Assembly (NCBI GenBank): GCA_002375695.1
Contig: DFMO01000003.1
Coordinates: 265,466 to 329,465, forward strand
Origin: Flavobacteriaceae bacterium UBA3591
GTDB lineage: Bacteria; Bacteroidota; Bacteroidia; Flavobacteriales; Flavobacteriaceae
Direction of reading: 5' to 3'
Length of the DNA stretch: 64,000 bases
Numbering within the stretch: the first letter of the stretch is position 1; each line of letters starts with the position of its first letter. This document shows positions 34,851-43,130 of this stretch, one piece after another. The notes below the pieces were generated by a model. That model was not told the DNA's origin, ran no database searches, and worked only from the letters and a program-made list of their open reading frames with translations. The position numbers and the translations under genes were made by a program.

Positions 34851-35459
34851 TTATTTATTTCCGCGCAATACTGGGTTTAGCTCATCGTCGTTATACATTT
34901 TCATCTGTTTGTATACTTTCATATACTTTCGACCGTGTGCTATATCATCCAATAATTGGTTGATTGCCGTACTTAAATCTACGCGTTGCTCTAAAAGCAC
35001 GTTTAACTTTGCTTTACAAGCCATTTGGTGTTTTTGAGAAGCATCATCTCTGGTGGCTTCCTCGTTCATATGATACACTTTTAAGGCTAAAATAGAAAGT
35101 CTGTCAATACCCCAAGCAGGACTTTCGGTATTAATAGTAGCGTCTTCTTTTACTTCAACGTCTTTAAACTTATCGAGAAAATAACTATCAATATATTCAA
35201 CCATATCGGTACGGTCTTGGTTAGAAGCATCGATTAGGCGCTTTAGTTTTAGGGCCGCAACAGGATCGATATTTGGGTCGCGAATAATATCTTCGTAATG
35301 CCACTGCACTGTATCAATCCAGCATTTACGGTATAACAAATGTTCAATTAAGTGACTATCCTTATTATAGGGGTTGGTAAATGGCTGGTCTACCGTGTTT
35401 ATTTCGTGATACTTTTCAATTACTTCGGCGAAGATTTTATTGGCTTTATCTGAAAACAT
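34851..35459 (-). CDS. DUF4254 family protein
   Basis: 202 residues, soluble and mainly helical. The signature YHEINTVDQPFTNPY and the following HLIEHLLYRKCWIDTVQWHYED fit DUF4254, a Bacteroidota family almost always next to a GT9 glycosyltransferase. Several His and Trp residues cluster in the middle (VQWHYED). No catalytic mechanism is known. It is 13 bases from the adenine methylase on the upstream side and 55 bases from the GT9 gene. Confidence 0.8.
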   Translation of the reverse strand: MFSDKANKIFAEVIEKYHEINTVDQPFTNPYNKDSHLIEHLLYRKCWIDTVQWHYEDIIRDPNIDPVAALKLKRLIDASNQDRTDMVEYIDSYFLDKFKDVEVKEDATINTESPAWGIDRLSILALKVYHMNEEATRDDASQKHQMACKAKLNVLLEQRVDLSTAINQLLDDIAHGRKYMKVYKQMKMYNDDELNPVLRGNK

Positions 35460-35472
35460 ATAATTGTAATTT

Positions 35473-36471
35473 TTATGACTTTTCTAAAATGTGTAAATAT
35501 TCAAAAGTTTCTGAAGCTTTGTGGTTTCGGTTTTGGGTTTTATCGGCTTTAAAACGCTGGTACTTTTGCGTTTTTAGACTGTATTTTCCAAAGCGTTCCA
35601 TAACCATTCGCACTTGGTCTTGGCTCATTAATCCTTCGTTGTTATAACTTAAAAAAATGTGCGAGAATTGTGCGTTTTCAATCAATTCTTCAAAACTATT
35701 TAAGACTTCTCCTTTTTTGCACCAATTGCTTTTATAATAATTGCGCAAGCCAGTTTTGCCCTTTGGTACAAAGGTATCATATTTTGCAATAGTATTTAAC
35801 ATATGGTAATTAGCGCCGTATTGACGTGCATTGTAAGGCGGGTCTAAATACAATATATCGCCTTTTATTTCTTTTATAAGAAGGTTACTATTTTTTTGAA
35901 AAACGTGATGTGTATTTTCTGTTTTCTGAAAAATTGCGGGTTTAATAATAAGTTTTTTTGCTGCCGAAGGTTTTATATGTTTTAAATACGCCCCGTAAAC
36001 CGAAGCCGTATTCGCCACCTTATCGGCGCTTTCTAATAGTGAAGCGAGTAAAAAGTAATATTGATCTTCGGTGATTTTTGACGTTTTTTTCCACGCTTCA
36101 ATTTGGGTGCGAACAGCATCTATTTTTTGTCCGTTTTCAGCAGTAAAATACATTCTTCCCGCTTTTCCACCTTCGGAATAATTCTGAAAAATAAATCCTT
36201 TTTTGCCGTTGCAAGCGTTTAACTCATCAATTAAATAATTAAATGAAAACGCCGTGTTATTTCCTATAAAATTTCGGTTTAAAACAAAACTATAATACTC
36301 AACATCGTTAGCAATAACCTGACAAACGTGGGGTTTAAAATTTCTACCAACAATACCCGTCCCCGCAAATAAGTCGCAAAAAACTTTTTGCGAAAGGTCA
36401 TTTCCGCAGATTTCGGTCACCGTGCTAAAAATAAAATTGGACAGTTTAAGTTTGGAGCCTATGTAGTTCAT
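35473..36471 (-). CDS. Adenine-specific DNA methyltransferase (D12/Dam-like)
   Basis: 332 residues from ATG 36471. Transfers methyl from SAM to adenine N6. The N terminus MNYIGSKLKLSNFI is typical of the D12 class. Motif I is DLFAGTGIVG (FAGTG at 35-39), the ribose-binding Asp56 is in ANDVEYY, and catalytic motif IV is DPPY (210-213) within LYLDPPYNARQYGANYH; the order I then IV is the alpha group. The open frame could start at a TTG four codons earlier, but the ATG overlaps the upstream stop (ATGA), a standard arrangement. The upstream gene encodes a probable nuclease, so this is likely the modification half of a type II system. Target sequence unknown. Confidence 0.88.
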   Translation of the reverse strand: MNYIGSKLKLSNFIFSTVTEICGNDLSQKVFCDLFAGTGIVGRNFKPHVCQVIANDVEYYSFVLNRNFIGNNTAFSFNYLIDELNACNGKKGFIFQNYSEGGKAGRMYFTAENGQKIDAVRTQIEAWKKTSKITEDQYYFLLASLLESADKVANTASVYGAYLKHIKPSAAKKLIIKPAIFQKTENTHHVFQKNSNLLIKEIKGDILYLDPPYNARQYGANYHMLNTIAKYDTFVPKGKTGLRNYYKSNWCKKGEVLNSFEELIENAQFSHIFLSYNNEGLMSQDQVRMVMERFGKYSLKTQKYQRFKADKTQNRNHKASETFEYLHILEKS

Positions 36472-37109
36472 TTTATAACCCAAATAATGTCGCTTAGCGT
36501 TTTTTGGTCATCTGCAAAAGTAAAAGAATGTAGTTGCTCTCGGCGGAATGTTTTAACATATTTTTCAATTGCTTTTTTTAGCAATGATATTTCAGCTTTT
36601 AACTTCCAATGTTCACCGTTTTGTGCATAAACCACTATAAAAAGTCGGTTTTTAAAGTGATGGCGCCTTTGGGTACTTTGATTGTTAAAAAACCATTCAA
36701 TTAGTTTTGAACGGTGTTTTTGCGCGTATGCCAAACTGCGGTTAAACCCCTTTGGAAAAACCGAAGTTTTATGATCAAAAGGTATCCCAAAGAGGTAAAA
36801 ATCTTTTTTAGCATCTTTTGTATTTAAGACTGGAGAAACAGGGTGCAAATCAGAAAAAATATATTCTACAGCCTTGGCGCTCCAGAAATTATACCATCTG
36901 TTTGCGGTGTATTGAAACAACTGTTGTTCGTTAAATTTTTCGTTTTTGGCTATGCTTGAAATTTTTAAAAGAAGCGATTGCCAATGTGTTGTTTGGTAAA
37001 TAAAATTGGTTTTACGATCCCAAACATCATTTTGTTTCCGAAACCATTTATAAGGGTAATTGTGTCTAAGTTTTAATTCGTTTTCAATATTTTGTAGTAC
37101 AACACTCAT
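36468..37109 (-). CDS. Probable PD-(D/E)XK restriction endonuclease
   Basis: 213 residues from ATG 37109, which overlaps the stop of the DUF6427 gene by ATGA; its own stop overlaps the methylase start the same way. I do not recognise a named family. A helix with Glu82 (AKAVEYIFSD), then Asp103 (KKDFYLFG) and Asp112-His113-Lys114 (PFDHKTSVFPKGF), followed by a hydrophobic strand RLFIVVYA, reproduce the spacing of a PD-(D/E)XK core. Position next to an adenine methylase supports a restriction role, but this is inference. Basic residues are abundant (QRRHHFKNR), suitable for DNA binding. No membrane segment. Confidence 0.6.
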   Translation of the reverse strand: MSVVLQNIENELKLRHNYPYKWFRKQNDVWDRKTNFIYQTTHWQSLLLKISSIAKNEKFNEQQLFQYTANRWYNFWSAKAVEYIFSDLHPVSPVLNTKDAKKDFYLFGIPFDHKTSVFPKGFNRSLAYAQKHRSKLIEWFFNNQSTQRRHHFKNRLFIVVYAQNGEHWKLKAEISLLKKAIEKYVKTFRREQLHSFTFADDQKTLSDIIWVIK

Positions 37110-38056
37110 AAAAAAGCGATAAATGGCAATAATAAAGCTACCCACAATATAAACTCTTTAAACCAAAACTCGGCACTTTCAGTGTCTCCTTGTCTTTCTC
37201 TTCGGGAAGTTTCAATATAATTAGCATTTATAATTGAAAATGGGGCGAGTACAAAGAGCACTTCGGCCCCTGTTTTTTGGGGTGCACAAAGCGCGATAAT
37301 TATGGTGGTAACACTTACATACATTAACAAAATAAATAAAGGGCGTTCACGTAAGGGCAAAGCTGGAATTTGTAAAAATCTAAAAAAACTAGTCCAAACG
37401 TAAAGGGTTAAAATTAAAGTGAGGGGTATTAAAATGGCTAAAGAATTATAAAGTGTAAAATCAAAACCTATATTTTGTTTCCACTCAAATAGCCAAGCAA
37501 ACGAATCATTTACAATTAGCTGGTAAGCCGTATTTAATACCAAAACAGTGAAAAAACCCACAAACGGAACTAACATTTGTTTATAATTAAAATTGGGTTT
37601 TTGTAATACAGCAATCCAAAGCGGAATAAAAAACAGCAAACTCCAAAAATAGAATAACGATGCCAGGGTAATCCACAAACTGGCATCCAGAATTTTTTTA
37701 GAAGTATTTCTATCACTTCGCAAACTCATTAAACGCCGTAGTGCGAGCAGTAAAAAAAAGTTTGCAAAAATAATATCGTGCTCAAAAAAAATAGCCGGAA
37801 ACATTAAAGAATAGCAACTAAAAAAGAAAATGGTGTACGTATTACTTTTTGTTAGCCCATTTTTTTTAACAATGAAATCTAAAAGTAGTAAAACTAAAAC
37901 GCAAATAATTATAAAAAAGAGGTGCGAAAACGTACTTTTAAAGGTTAAATTTAAATCGCCTAACGCAAACTGCGTAAATAAATATCCAATAGCCAATAAT
38001 GCTCCAAGAATTAAATAATTTATGGGATTAGATTTTCCAAAAAAGCTTGTTAGCAT
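37106..38056 (-). CDS. Polytopic membrane protein, DUF6427-like
   Basis: 316 residues, about nine membrane helices (for example LILGALLAIGYLFTQFALG, LFFIIICVLVLLLLDFIV, ILIPLTLILTLYVW). Known in Flavobacteriia as a conserved unknown family, DUF6427 by memory. Ends by overlapping the nuclease gene (ATGA). Divergent from the small DUF6341-like gene, with 41 bases between the starts, so the two share a promoter region. Function unknown; possible lipid or sugar handling at the membrane is only a guess, so none is assigned. Confidence 0.7.
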   Translation of the reverse strand: MLTSFFGKSNPINYLILGALLAIGYLFTQFALGDLNLTFKSTFSHLFFIIICVLVLLLLDFIVKKNGLTKSNTYTIFFFSCYSLMFPAIFFEHDIIFANFFLLLALRRLMSLRSDRNTSKKILDASLWITLASLFYFWSLLFFIPLWIAVLQKPNFNYKQMLVPFVGFFTVLVLNTAYQLIVNDSFAWLFEWKQNIGFDFTLYNSLAILIPLTLILTLYVWTSFFRFLQIPALPLRERPLFILLMYVSVTTIIIALCAPQKTGAEVLFVLAPFSIINANYIETSRRERQGDTESAEFWFKEFILWVALLLPFIAFL

Positions 38057-38070
38057 ATGGGGTAATTTTA

Positions 38071-38078
38071 TATTTTTG
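38071..38078 (+). promoter_or_regulatory. -7 element upstream of the DUF6341-like gene
   Basis: TATTTTTG, 19 bases before the ATG at 38098, with a TTG at 38047-38049 (spacer 21) that overlaps the divergent DUF6427 start. Confidence 0.45.
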
Positions 38079-38097
38079 TCAACTAAAGATTAAAGAT

Positions 38098-38325
38098 ATG
38101 ACTTGGAAAGGTTTTTGGGAAGGAATTGCTTCCTTATTTGAAGATTTATTATTCTTGCCTTATGATGCATTAGCCGCATTAGAGCTTGATAGTTGGTGGT
38201 TAGCAAACGCTATTAATTTTGTATTTGTAATCATTGCCACCGCAGCTTTTATTTACTGGCTTGGCAAATTAAAAGATTACAACGAGAACACCGAAGTTAC
38301 TTACACCTATAAAGAAAATCACTAG
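38098..38325 (+). CDS. Small membrane protein, DUF6341-like
   Basis: 75 residues from ATG 38098. Amphipathic N terminus with aromatic residues (MTWKGFWEGIASLFEDLLFL), one membrane helix (NAINFVFVIIATAAFIYWLG) and a polar, acidic tail (YNENTEVTYTYKENH). It belongs to a small flavobacterial family that is commonly beside purD and the DUF6427 membrane protein, as here (family number from memory). The open frame extends 17 codons upstream, but those lie in the promoter. Role unknown. Converges with purD, 5 bases apart. Confidence 0.7.
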   Translation: MTWKGFWEGIASLFEDLLFLPYDALAALELDSWWLANAINFVFVIIATAAFIYWLGKLKDYNENTEVTYTYKENH

Positions 38326-38330
38326 ATTTT

Positions 38331-39602
38331 CTAAAGGTCGAAACCTATATCACTACGATAATTCATCCTATCAAAAGATAGTTTTTCTATGTTTTGATAG
38401 GATTTTTTTAGAGCTTTTTTATAATCTTCGTCTAAGGAGGTTATCGCAATTACACGGCCGCCATTAGTGAGTATTTTATCGTCTTCCATTTTTGTCCCCG
38501 CGTGGAAAACAATTGAATCTTTTACGTTTTTTAAGCCTGTTATTTCTTTTCCTTTTTCATAACCTTCGGGGTATCCACCAGATACTAACATTACAGTAGC
38601 AGCTGCTTTGGTGTCAATTTCAATTGAAATATCATTCAAATTTTGATTAAATGTAGCTTCAAATAAATCTGCCAAATCGGTTTTAATTCGCGGTAAAACT
38701 ACTTCGGTTTCGGGATCGCCCATCCTTACGTTGTATTCAATTACGTAGGGTTCATTATTTACTTTAATCAACCCAATAAATACAAAACCTTTATAATCTA
38801 TATTTTCTTTAGCCAAACCATCGATAGTTGGTTTTACTATTCTATCTTCAATTTTTTGCATTAAAACCTCATCGGCAAACGGTACGGGCGAAATAGCCCC
38901 CATACCCCCAGTGTTTAGTCCTGTATCTCCTTCGCCAATACGTTTATAATCTTTGGCTGTAGGAAGAATTTTATAGTTTTTACCATCGGTTAAAACAAAT
39001 ACACTTAGCTCAATCCCGTCCAAAAACTCTTCAATAACCACCTTCGAACTCGCCTCACCAAACTTGTTGTGCGAAAGCATATTTTCAAGCTCTTGTTTCG
39101 CTTCGTTTAAATTATTTAAAATTAAAACTCCTTTCCCTGCTGCTAGTCCATCGGCTTTTAAAACATACGGCGGATTGAGTTGCTCCAAGAATGCTTTTCC
39201 GGCCTCTAAAGATTGGACTGTAAAGCTCTCGTAAGCTGCCGTAGGAATTTTGTGCTGCATCATAAACTCTTTGGCACGTTGTTTACTGCCTTCAAGCAAA
39301 GCACCTCGCTTAGACGGGCCTATGAGTTTTACATTTTTGAGTTCTGATGTTTCAGCAAAATAGTCGGCTATCCCTTGTACCAATGGATCTTCAGGACCCA
39401 CTACAACCATTTCAATATTATTGTCGACAACGCAGTTTTTTATCGTTTCAAAATTGGTAACACTAATATCAATATTTGTCGCAATAGCTGCAGTTCCAGC
39501 ATTTCCGGGGGCTACAAACAAATTTTTACAACGTTTGCTTTGTGCAAGTTTATAAGCGAATGTATGTTCGCGACCGCCCGATCCTAAGACTAATATGTTC
39601 AT
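38331..39602 (-). CDS. purD: Phosphoribosylamine-glycine ligase
   Basis: 423 residues. Second step of purine synthesis: ATP-dependent joining of glycine to phosphoribosylamine. N-terminal domain starts NILVLGSGGREHTFAYKLA; the ATP-grasp has YVLKADGLAAGKGVLI and the family signature with RMGDPETEVVLPR near the end of the ATP-binding domain. Length normal. Gene ends 5 bases from the DUF6341-like gene and is divergent from the CapK-like gene, 68 bases away. Confidence 0.96.
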   Translation of the reverse strand: MNILVLGSGGREHTFAYKLAQSKRCKNLFVAPGNAGTAAIATNIDISVTNFETIKNCVVDNNIEMVVVGPEDPLVQGIADYFAETSELKNVKLIGPSKRGALLEGSKQRAKEFMMQHKIPTAAYESFTVQSLEAGKAFLEQLNPPYVLKADGLAAGKGVLILNNLNEAKQELENMLSHNKFGEASSKVVIEEFLDGIELSVFVLTDGKNYKILPTAKDYKRIGEGDTGLNTGGMGAISPVPFADEVLMQKIEDRIVKPTIDGLAKENIDYKGFVFIGLIKVNNEPYVIEYNVRMGDPETEVVLPRIKTDLADLFEATFNQNLNDISIEIDTKAAATVMLVSGGYPEGYEKGKEITGLKNVKDSIVFHAGTKMEDDKILTNGGRVIAITSLDEDYKKALKKSYQNIEKLSFDRMNYRSDIGFDL

Positions 39603-39670
39603 AATTGAAAAAGTTTAATTTCGGTGTCAAAAATAATTGTTTGTAAATTGACACCCTAATTTATTCTAAA

Positions 39671-40981
39671 ATGAATTTGTTTGAATCTAGTTTAAAATTA
39701 AAAGGATTTCCTATAGCAAAGGCTAAGCGAGATTTAAAAGCAATTCGGCAAATTCCCGAAAATGAATTTAAAAATTACGTTGAAACAAAACGCGAAGCAA
39801 TAGTTAAATATCACATTAAAAACACCGCATTTTACAGAAAATTGGTGGGCACTTCGCAACCAAAGTGGGAAGATCTCCCTATTATGACCAAGTCTATTTT
39901 ACAGCAGCCGCTGGAAAATAGGCTTTCAAATAAATTTAATAAAAACTCAATTTATGTAAACAAAACTTCGGGGTCTAGCGGGACGCCTTTTATTTTTGGA
40001 AAAGACAAATACTGCCACGCCTTGTCGTGGGCAAAATTTATAGAATGTTATGGGCTGTATGGCATCGATTTAAACGCTTCACTACAAGCCCGATTTTACG
40101 GAATACCTCTAGATTCTAAAGCGTTTTTTAAAGAGCGTTTTAAAGATTTTTTAGGGCGTAGATATCGATTTCCAATTTTTGACTTATCTGACGAAAAATT
40201 GGAAGAAATTTTAAATCATTTTCAGCGAAAAAAATTTGATTATATCAATGGATACACGAGTGTAATTGTGCTTTTTGCAAAGTTTTTACAGCGCAAGAAC
40301 TTAATTTTAAAAAAGGAATGTCCAACTTTAAAATGCTGTATTGTTACTAGTGAAATGCTCTTTGAAGATGACAAAAAACTTCTTGAAAAAGTTTTAAATA
40401 TTCCTGTTATAAACGAATATGGCGCATCGGAATGTGGATTAATTGCATTTACCGATAAACAGCATAATTTTTTGGTAAATAGCGACGATCTTTTTGTTGA
40501 AATATTAGACGAAAAGGCAAATCCCGTACCCAATGGTAAAGCAGGACGTATAGTAATTACTTCATTATATAACAAGGCACACCCTATAATTCGTTACGAT
40601 ATTGGCGATGTGGGCGTATTAAATAAAAACAGTACCTATAAGCAACCTATTTTAGAAAAATTATTAGGTCGTACCAACGATTTTGCCAAATTACCCAGTG
40701 GCAAAGTAGTGCCGGCACTTACGTTTTACTACATTACAAAAACAGTAATTACTAACAATGGCAATGTAAAAGAGTTTATTATTGAACAGATTAAATTAAA
40801 CACATTTAAAATAAAATATGTTGCCAGCGATGAACTTTCGGCAATAGACAAAGAAGGTGTAAAACGTGCTATCGCTGAATATTTAGAGAAAAATCTAATT
40901 GTTGATTTCGAAAGGCTTTCGCAGTTAGAGCGCAGCCCAAGCGGGAAGTTAAAGCAATTTATACCCTTAAAATTAAATTAG
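39671..40981 (+). CDS. CapK/PaaK-like adenylate-forming protein
   Basis: 436 residues. Related to phenylacetate-CoA ligase: the AMP loop NKTSGSSGTPFIFGKD (about 97-112), ENGYTS-like glutamate region YINGYTSVIV, the acceptor motif NEYGASECGLIAFTD, and RYDIGDVGV before the C-terminal ferredoxin-like lid (SGKLKQFIP). CapK members sit in capsule and exopolysaccharide loci where the true substrate is usually unknown. It is transcribed towards the polysaccharide cluster and its stop is 10 bases from the last GT2 stop, so it may belong functionally to that locus although on the other strand. Confidence 0.8.
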   Translation: MNLFESSLKLKGFPIAKAKRDLKAIRQIPENEFKNYVETKREAIVKYHIKNTAFYRKLVGTSQPKWEDLPIMTKSILQQPLENRLSNKFNKNSIYVNKTSGSSGTPFIFGKDKYCHALSWAKFIECYGLYGIDLNASLQARFYGIPLDSKAFFKERFKDFLGRRYRFPIFDLSDEKLEEILNHFQRKKFDYINGYTSVIVLFAKFLQRKNLILKKECPTLKCCIVTSEMLFEDDKKLLEKVLNIPVINEYGASECGLIAFTDKQHNFLVNSDDLFVEILDEKANPVPNGKAGRIVITSLYNKAHPIIRYDIGDVGVLNKNSTYKQPILEKLLGRTNDFAKLPSGKVVPALTFYYITKTVITNNGNVKEFIIEQIKLNTFKIKYVASDELSAIDKEGVKRAIAEYLEKNLIVDFERLSQLERSPSGKLKQFIPLKLN

Positions 40982-40991
40982 TGCAAATACT

Positions 40992-41771
40992 CTAAGTTAC
41001 AAGTGTGATGTATTTTGGTCTCACAAAGAAATATTCCCATAAAAACAATCCCATATAAAACATAGACTTAACAGCTGAAAAGCCTAAGTGCTTGTAATAA
41101 AGGTTAAAATTATGTTTCAATAATTTAACTTTATTAGCACTCATTGAATCACTTCTTACCCGATAAAATGCTAAATCTTCGGCGATACCAAGGGCTGGTT
41201 TGTCGCTCATTTCAACGGCTGTTAACCATAGCGCCCAATCTTGTCTCTTTGGAATTTCTGGACAGAAAATTTTTCCTAGTACAGATGCGTTATAAATTCC
41301 GGTTAAATTCCCTATATAATTATTGAGAAGAAGCTTTTTATACGAAAGTGTAGGTATTGCGTTAATACGTTTATTTAGTGAGTTTCCACATTCATCAACT
41401 TGAAGATAGCTTGTAAAACACACATCGCATTGCATCTTTTGCATAAAGCTTATTTGGGTTGATAATTTATCTTTTGCCCAAAAATCATCAGAATCTAAAA
41501 ATGCAATGTATTCGCCCTTAGCGAGTGAAATTGCTTTATTTCGGCAAAAAGCGGCTCCATGATTAGTTTGCAGCCTTATAAGTTGAATGTTATAAGTATC
41601 AATTAAATATTTACTAATAACTTGAAGTGTATCATCTGTTGAAGCGTCGTCTACAATAATTAATTCCCAATGGCGATAGGTTTGGGCAAGTACACTTTCA
41701 ATAGCCATACTTATAAATTTACACGAATTGTAAGTTGGCATTACAATTGAAACAAGTGCATTATGGCTCAC
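40992..41771 (-). CDS. Glycosyltransferase family 2
   Basis: 259 residues, GT-A fold. N-terminal VSIVMPTYNSCKFI and IIVDDASTDDT bind the nucleotide sugar, and the metal motif is LDSDDFW (about residues 92-98). One hydrophobic stretch near the C terminus (MFYMGLFLWEYFF). Starts at GTG 41771, one base after the stop of the initiating transferase gene, so it is translationally coupled. Last gene of the long polysaccharide operon; probably adds a branch or later sugar to the repeat unit. Confidence 0.9.
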   Translation of the reverse strand: MSHNALVSIVMPTYNSCKFISMAIESVLAQTYRHWELIIVDDASTDDTLQVISKYLIDTYNIQLIRLQTNHGAAFCRNKAISLAKGEYIAFLDSDDFWAKDKLSTQISFMQKMQCDVCFTSYLQVDECGNSLNKRINAIPTLSYKKLLLNNYIGNLTGIYNASVLGKIFCPEIPKRQDWALWLTAVEMSDKPALGIAEDLAFYRVRSDSMSANKVKLLKHNFNLYYKHLGFSAVKSMFYMGLFLWEYFFVRPKYITLVT

Positions 41772-41772
41772 T

Positions 41773-43125
41773 TTAGTACGCTTTTTCTTCTCCTCTTAGA
41801 GCGTTATAAATGGTTTGGAAAACAATTTTAATATCGAGAAAAAGATTCCAATTTTCGAGATAAAAAATATCGTATTTTACTCGGTTTATAATGTGATTAT
41901 CGTCTTCCACTTCGCCTCTAAATCCGCTCACTTGTGCTAAACCCGTTATCCCTGGTTTAATAAAATGCCGGACCATAAATTTATCAATTCTTTCGGCATA
42001 CATATGGGTATGGCTTACCATATGGGGTCTTGGACCTACAACAGACATTTCACCTTTGAGTACGTTAATAAACTGTGGCAACTCGTCTATGCTAGTTTTT
42101 CTAATAATTCTACCTACTCTTGTAACCCGCGTATCCCCTTTTCTAATCTGGTGCAAATGTGCCATAGGGTTAGGTTTCATAGATCTAAATTTATAACAAT
42201 AAAACTCTTTATAATCGAGACCATTTCGCTTTTGTTTAAAAAACACGGGGCCTTTAGATTCTAATTTTATTATTAACCCCAATAAGGGTGTTAACCACGA
42301 TAAAATTCCTACAATAACGAATAGAGAAAGTACAATGTCGAAACCTCGTTTAATAAACTTATTAAAAGGCTCGTCCATTGGTATTTTTCGCATAGAAAGA
42401 ATAGGAAGTACCCCGTAGTACGAAAAATCTAGTTTTTTACTATAAATTTCTTTATTGTCTGGTAAAAACTTTAAGATTTTAAGGTTGTTATCTACAAAAT
42501 CTATCAATTTAATTAATTCTTTATTGCTAATTTCTGCAACCGAAGAATACACCTCATCTATTCCTTCTTGTGTTATATAATCCATACACTCTTCGATAGA
42601 CGCTTTATTAGCCCCTTTTAAATCGAAAGTTTTATAGAGCTTATAGCCATATTCAGGATTATTGGTAAAGAATTTACGCAATTGATCGGTTTTTTGGTTT
42701 AGGCCAATTATTACAACCTTTCGCACATTTCCACCAAGGTGTAACCTGTATTTTTTTAATAAGAAAAACACGCTCAGTTTAGCTACAGTTATACAAAGCA
42801 GCACTAAAAAAACATATTGAAAAATCTTTATTGCTGAAGTATTTAATTCGCTATAAAATCCGAAAAATGAAAAAACAAGCAATAAAAAAACAATTCCTTG
42901 TTTTCCTATGCGCGACATGATTTTTGAAAGGTGTGTAAACCGATAGATTTCATAAAACCCAGATCGCGTTGAAAGCAATAACCAAGCAAGGGTTAAGTAT
43001 ACAAAATAGTTAAAAAATGGTAATGATGGTGCAAAAAATTGGTAAGCTAATAAATGTATAAAGGCTAAGTCTATTCCGTATGAAATAGGCCTTAATAATC
43101 CAGAATATCTACCACTTTTAAACAT
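41773..43125 (-). CDS. Undecaprenyl-phosphate glycosylphosphotransferase (WcaJ type)
   Basis: 450 residues. Initiates the repeat unit by moving a sugar-1-phosphate to undecaprenyl phosphate. Four N-terminal membrane helices (for example YFVYLTLAWLLLST), a CoA-binding-like Rossmann part (KVVIIGLNQKTDQLRKF), then the catalytic domain starting RGFDIVLSLFVIVG. Its signature is KFRSMKPNP, RKTSIDELPQFINVLKGE and SVVGPRPHM. A full-length transferase, which implies a lipid-linked polymer pathway. Downstream of the decarboxylase gene by 5 bases. Confidence 0.93.
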   Translation of the reverse strand: MFKSGRYSGLLRPISYGIDLAFIHLLAYQFFAPSLPFFNYFVYLTLAWLLLSTRSGFYEIYRFTHLSKIMSRIGKQGIVFLLLVFSFFGFYSELNTSAIKIFQYVFLVLLCITVAKLSVFFLLKKYRLHLGGNVRKVVIIGLNQKTDQLRKFFTNNPEYGYKLYKTFDLKGANKASIEECMDYITQEGIDEVYSSVAEISNKELIKLIDFVDNNLKILKFLPDNKEIYSKKLDFSYYGVLPILSMRKIPMDEPFNKFIKRGFDIVLSLFVIVGILSWLTPLLGLIIKLESKGPVFFKQKRNGLDYKEFYCYKFRSMKPNPMAHLHQIRKGDTRVTRVGRIIRKTSIDELPQFINVLKGEMSVVGPRPHMVSHTHMYAERIDKFMVRHFIKPGITGLAQVSGFRGEVEDDNHIINRVKYDIFYLENWNLFLDIKIVFQTIYNALRGEEKAY

Positions 43126-43130
43126 TATAA

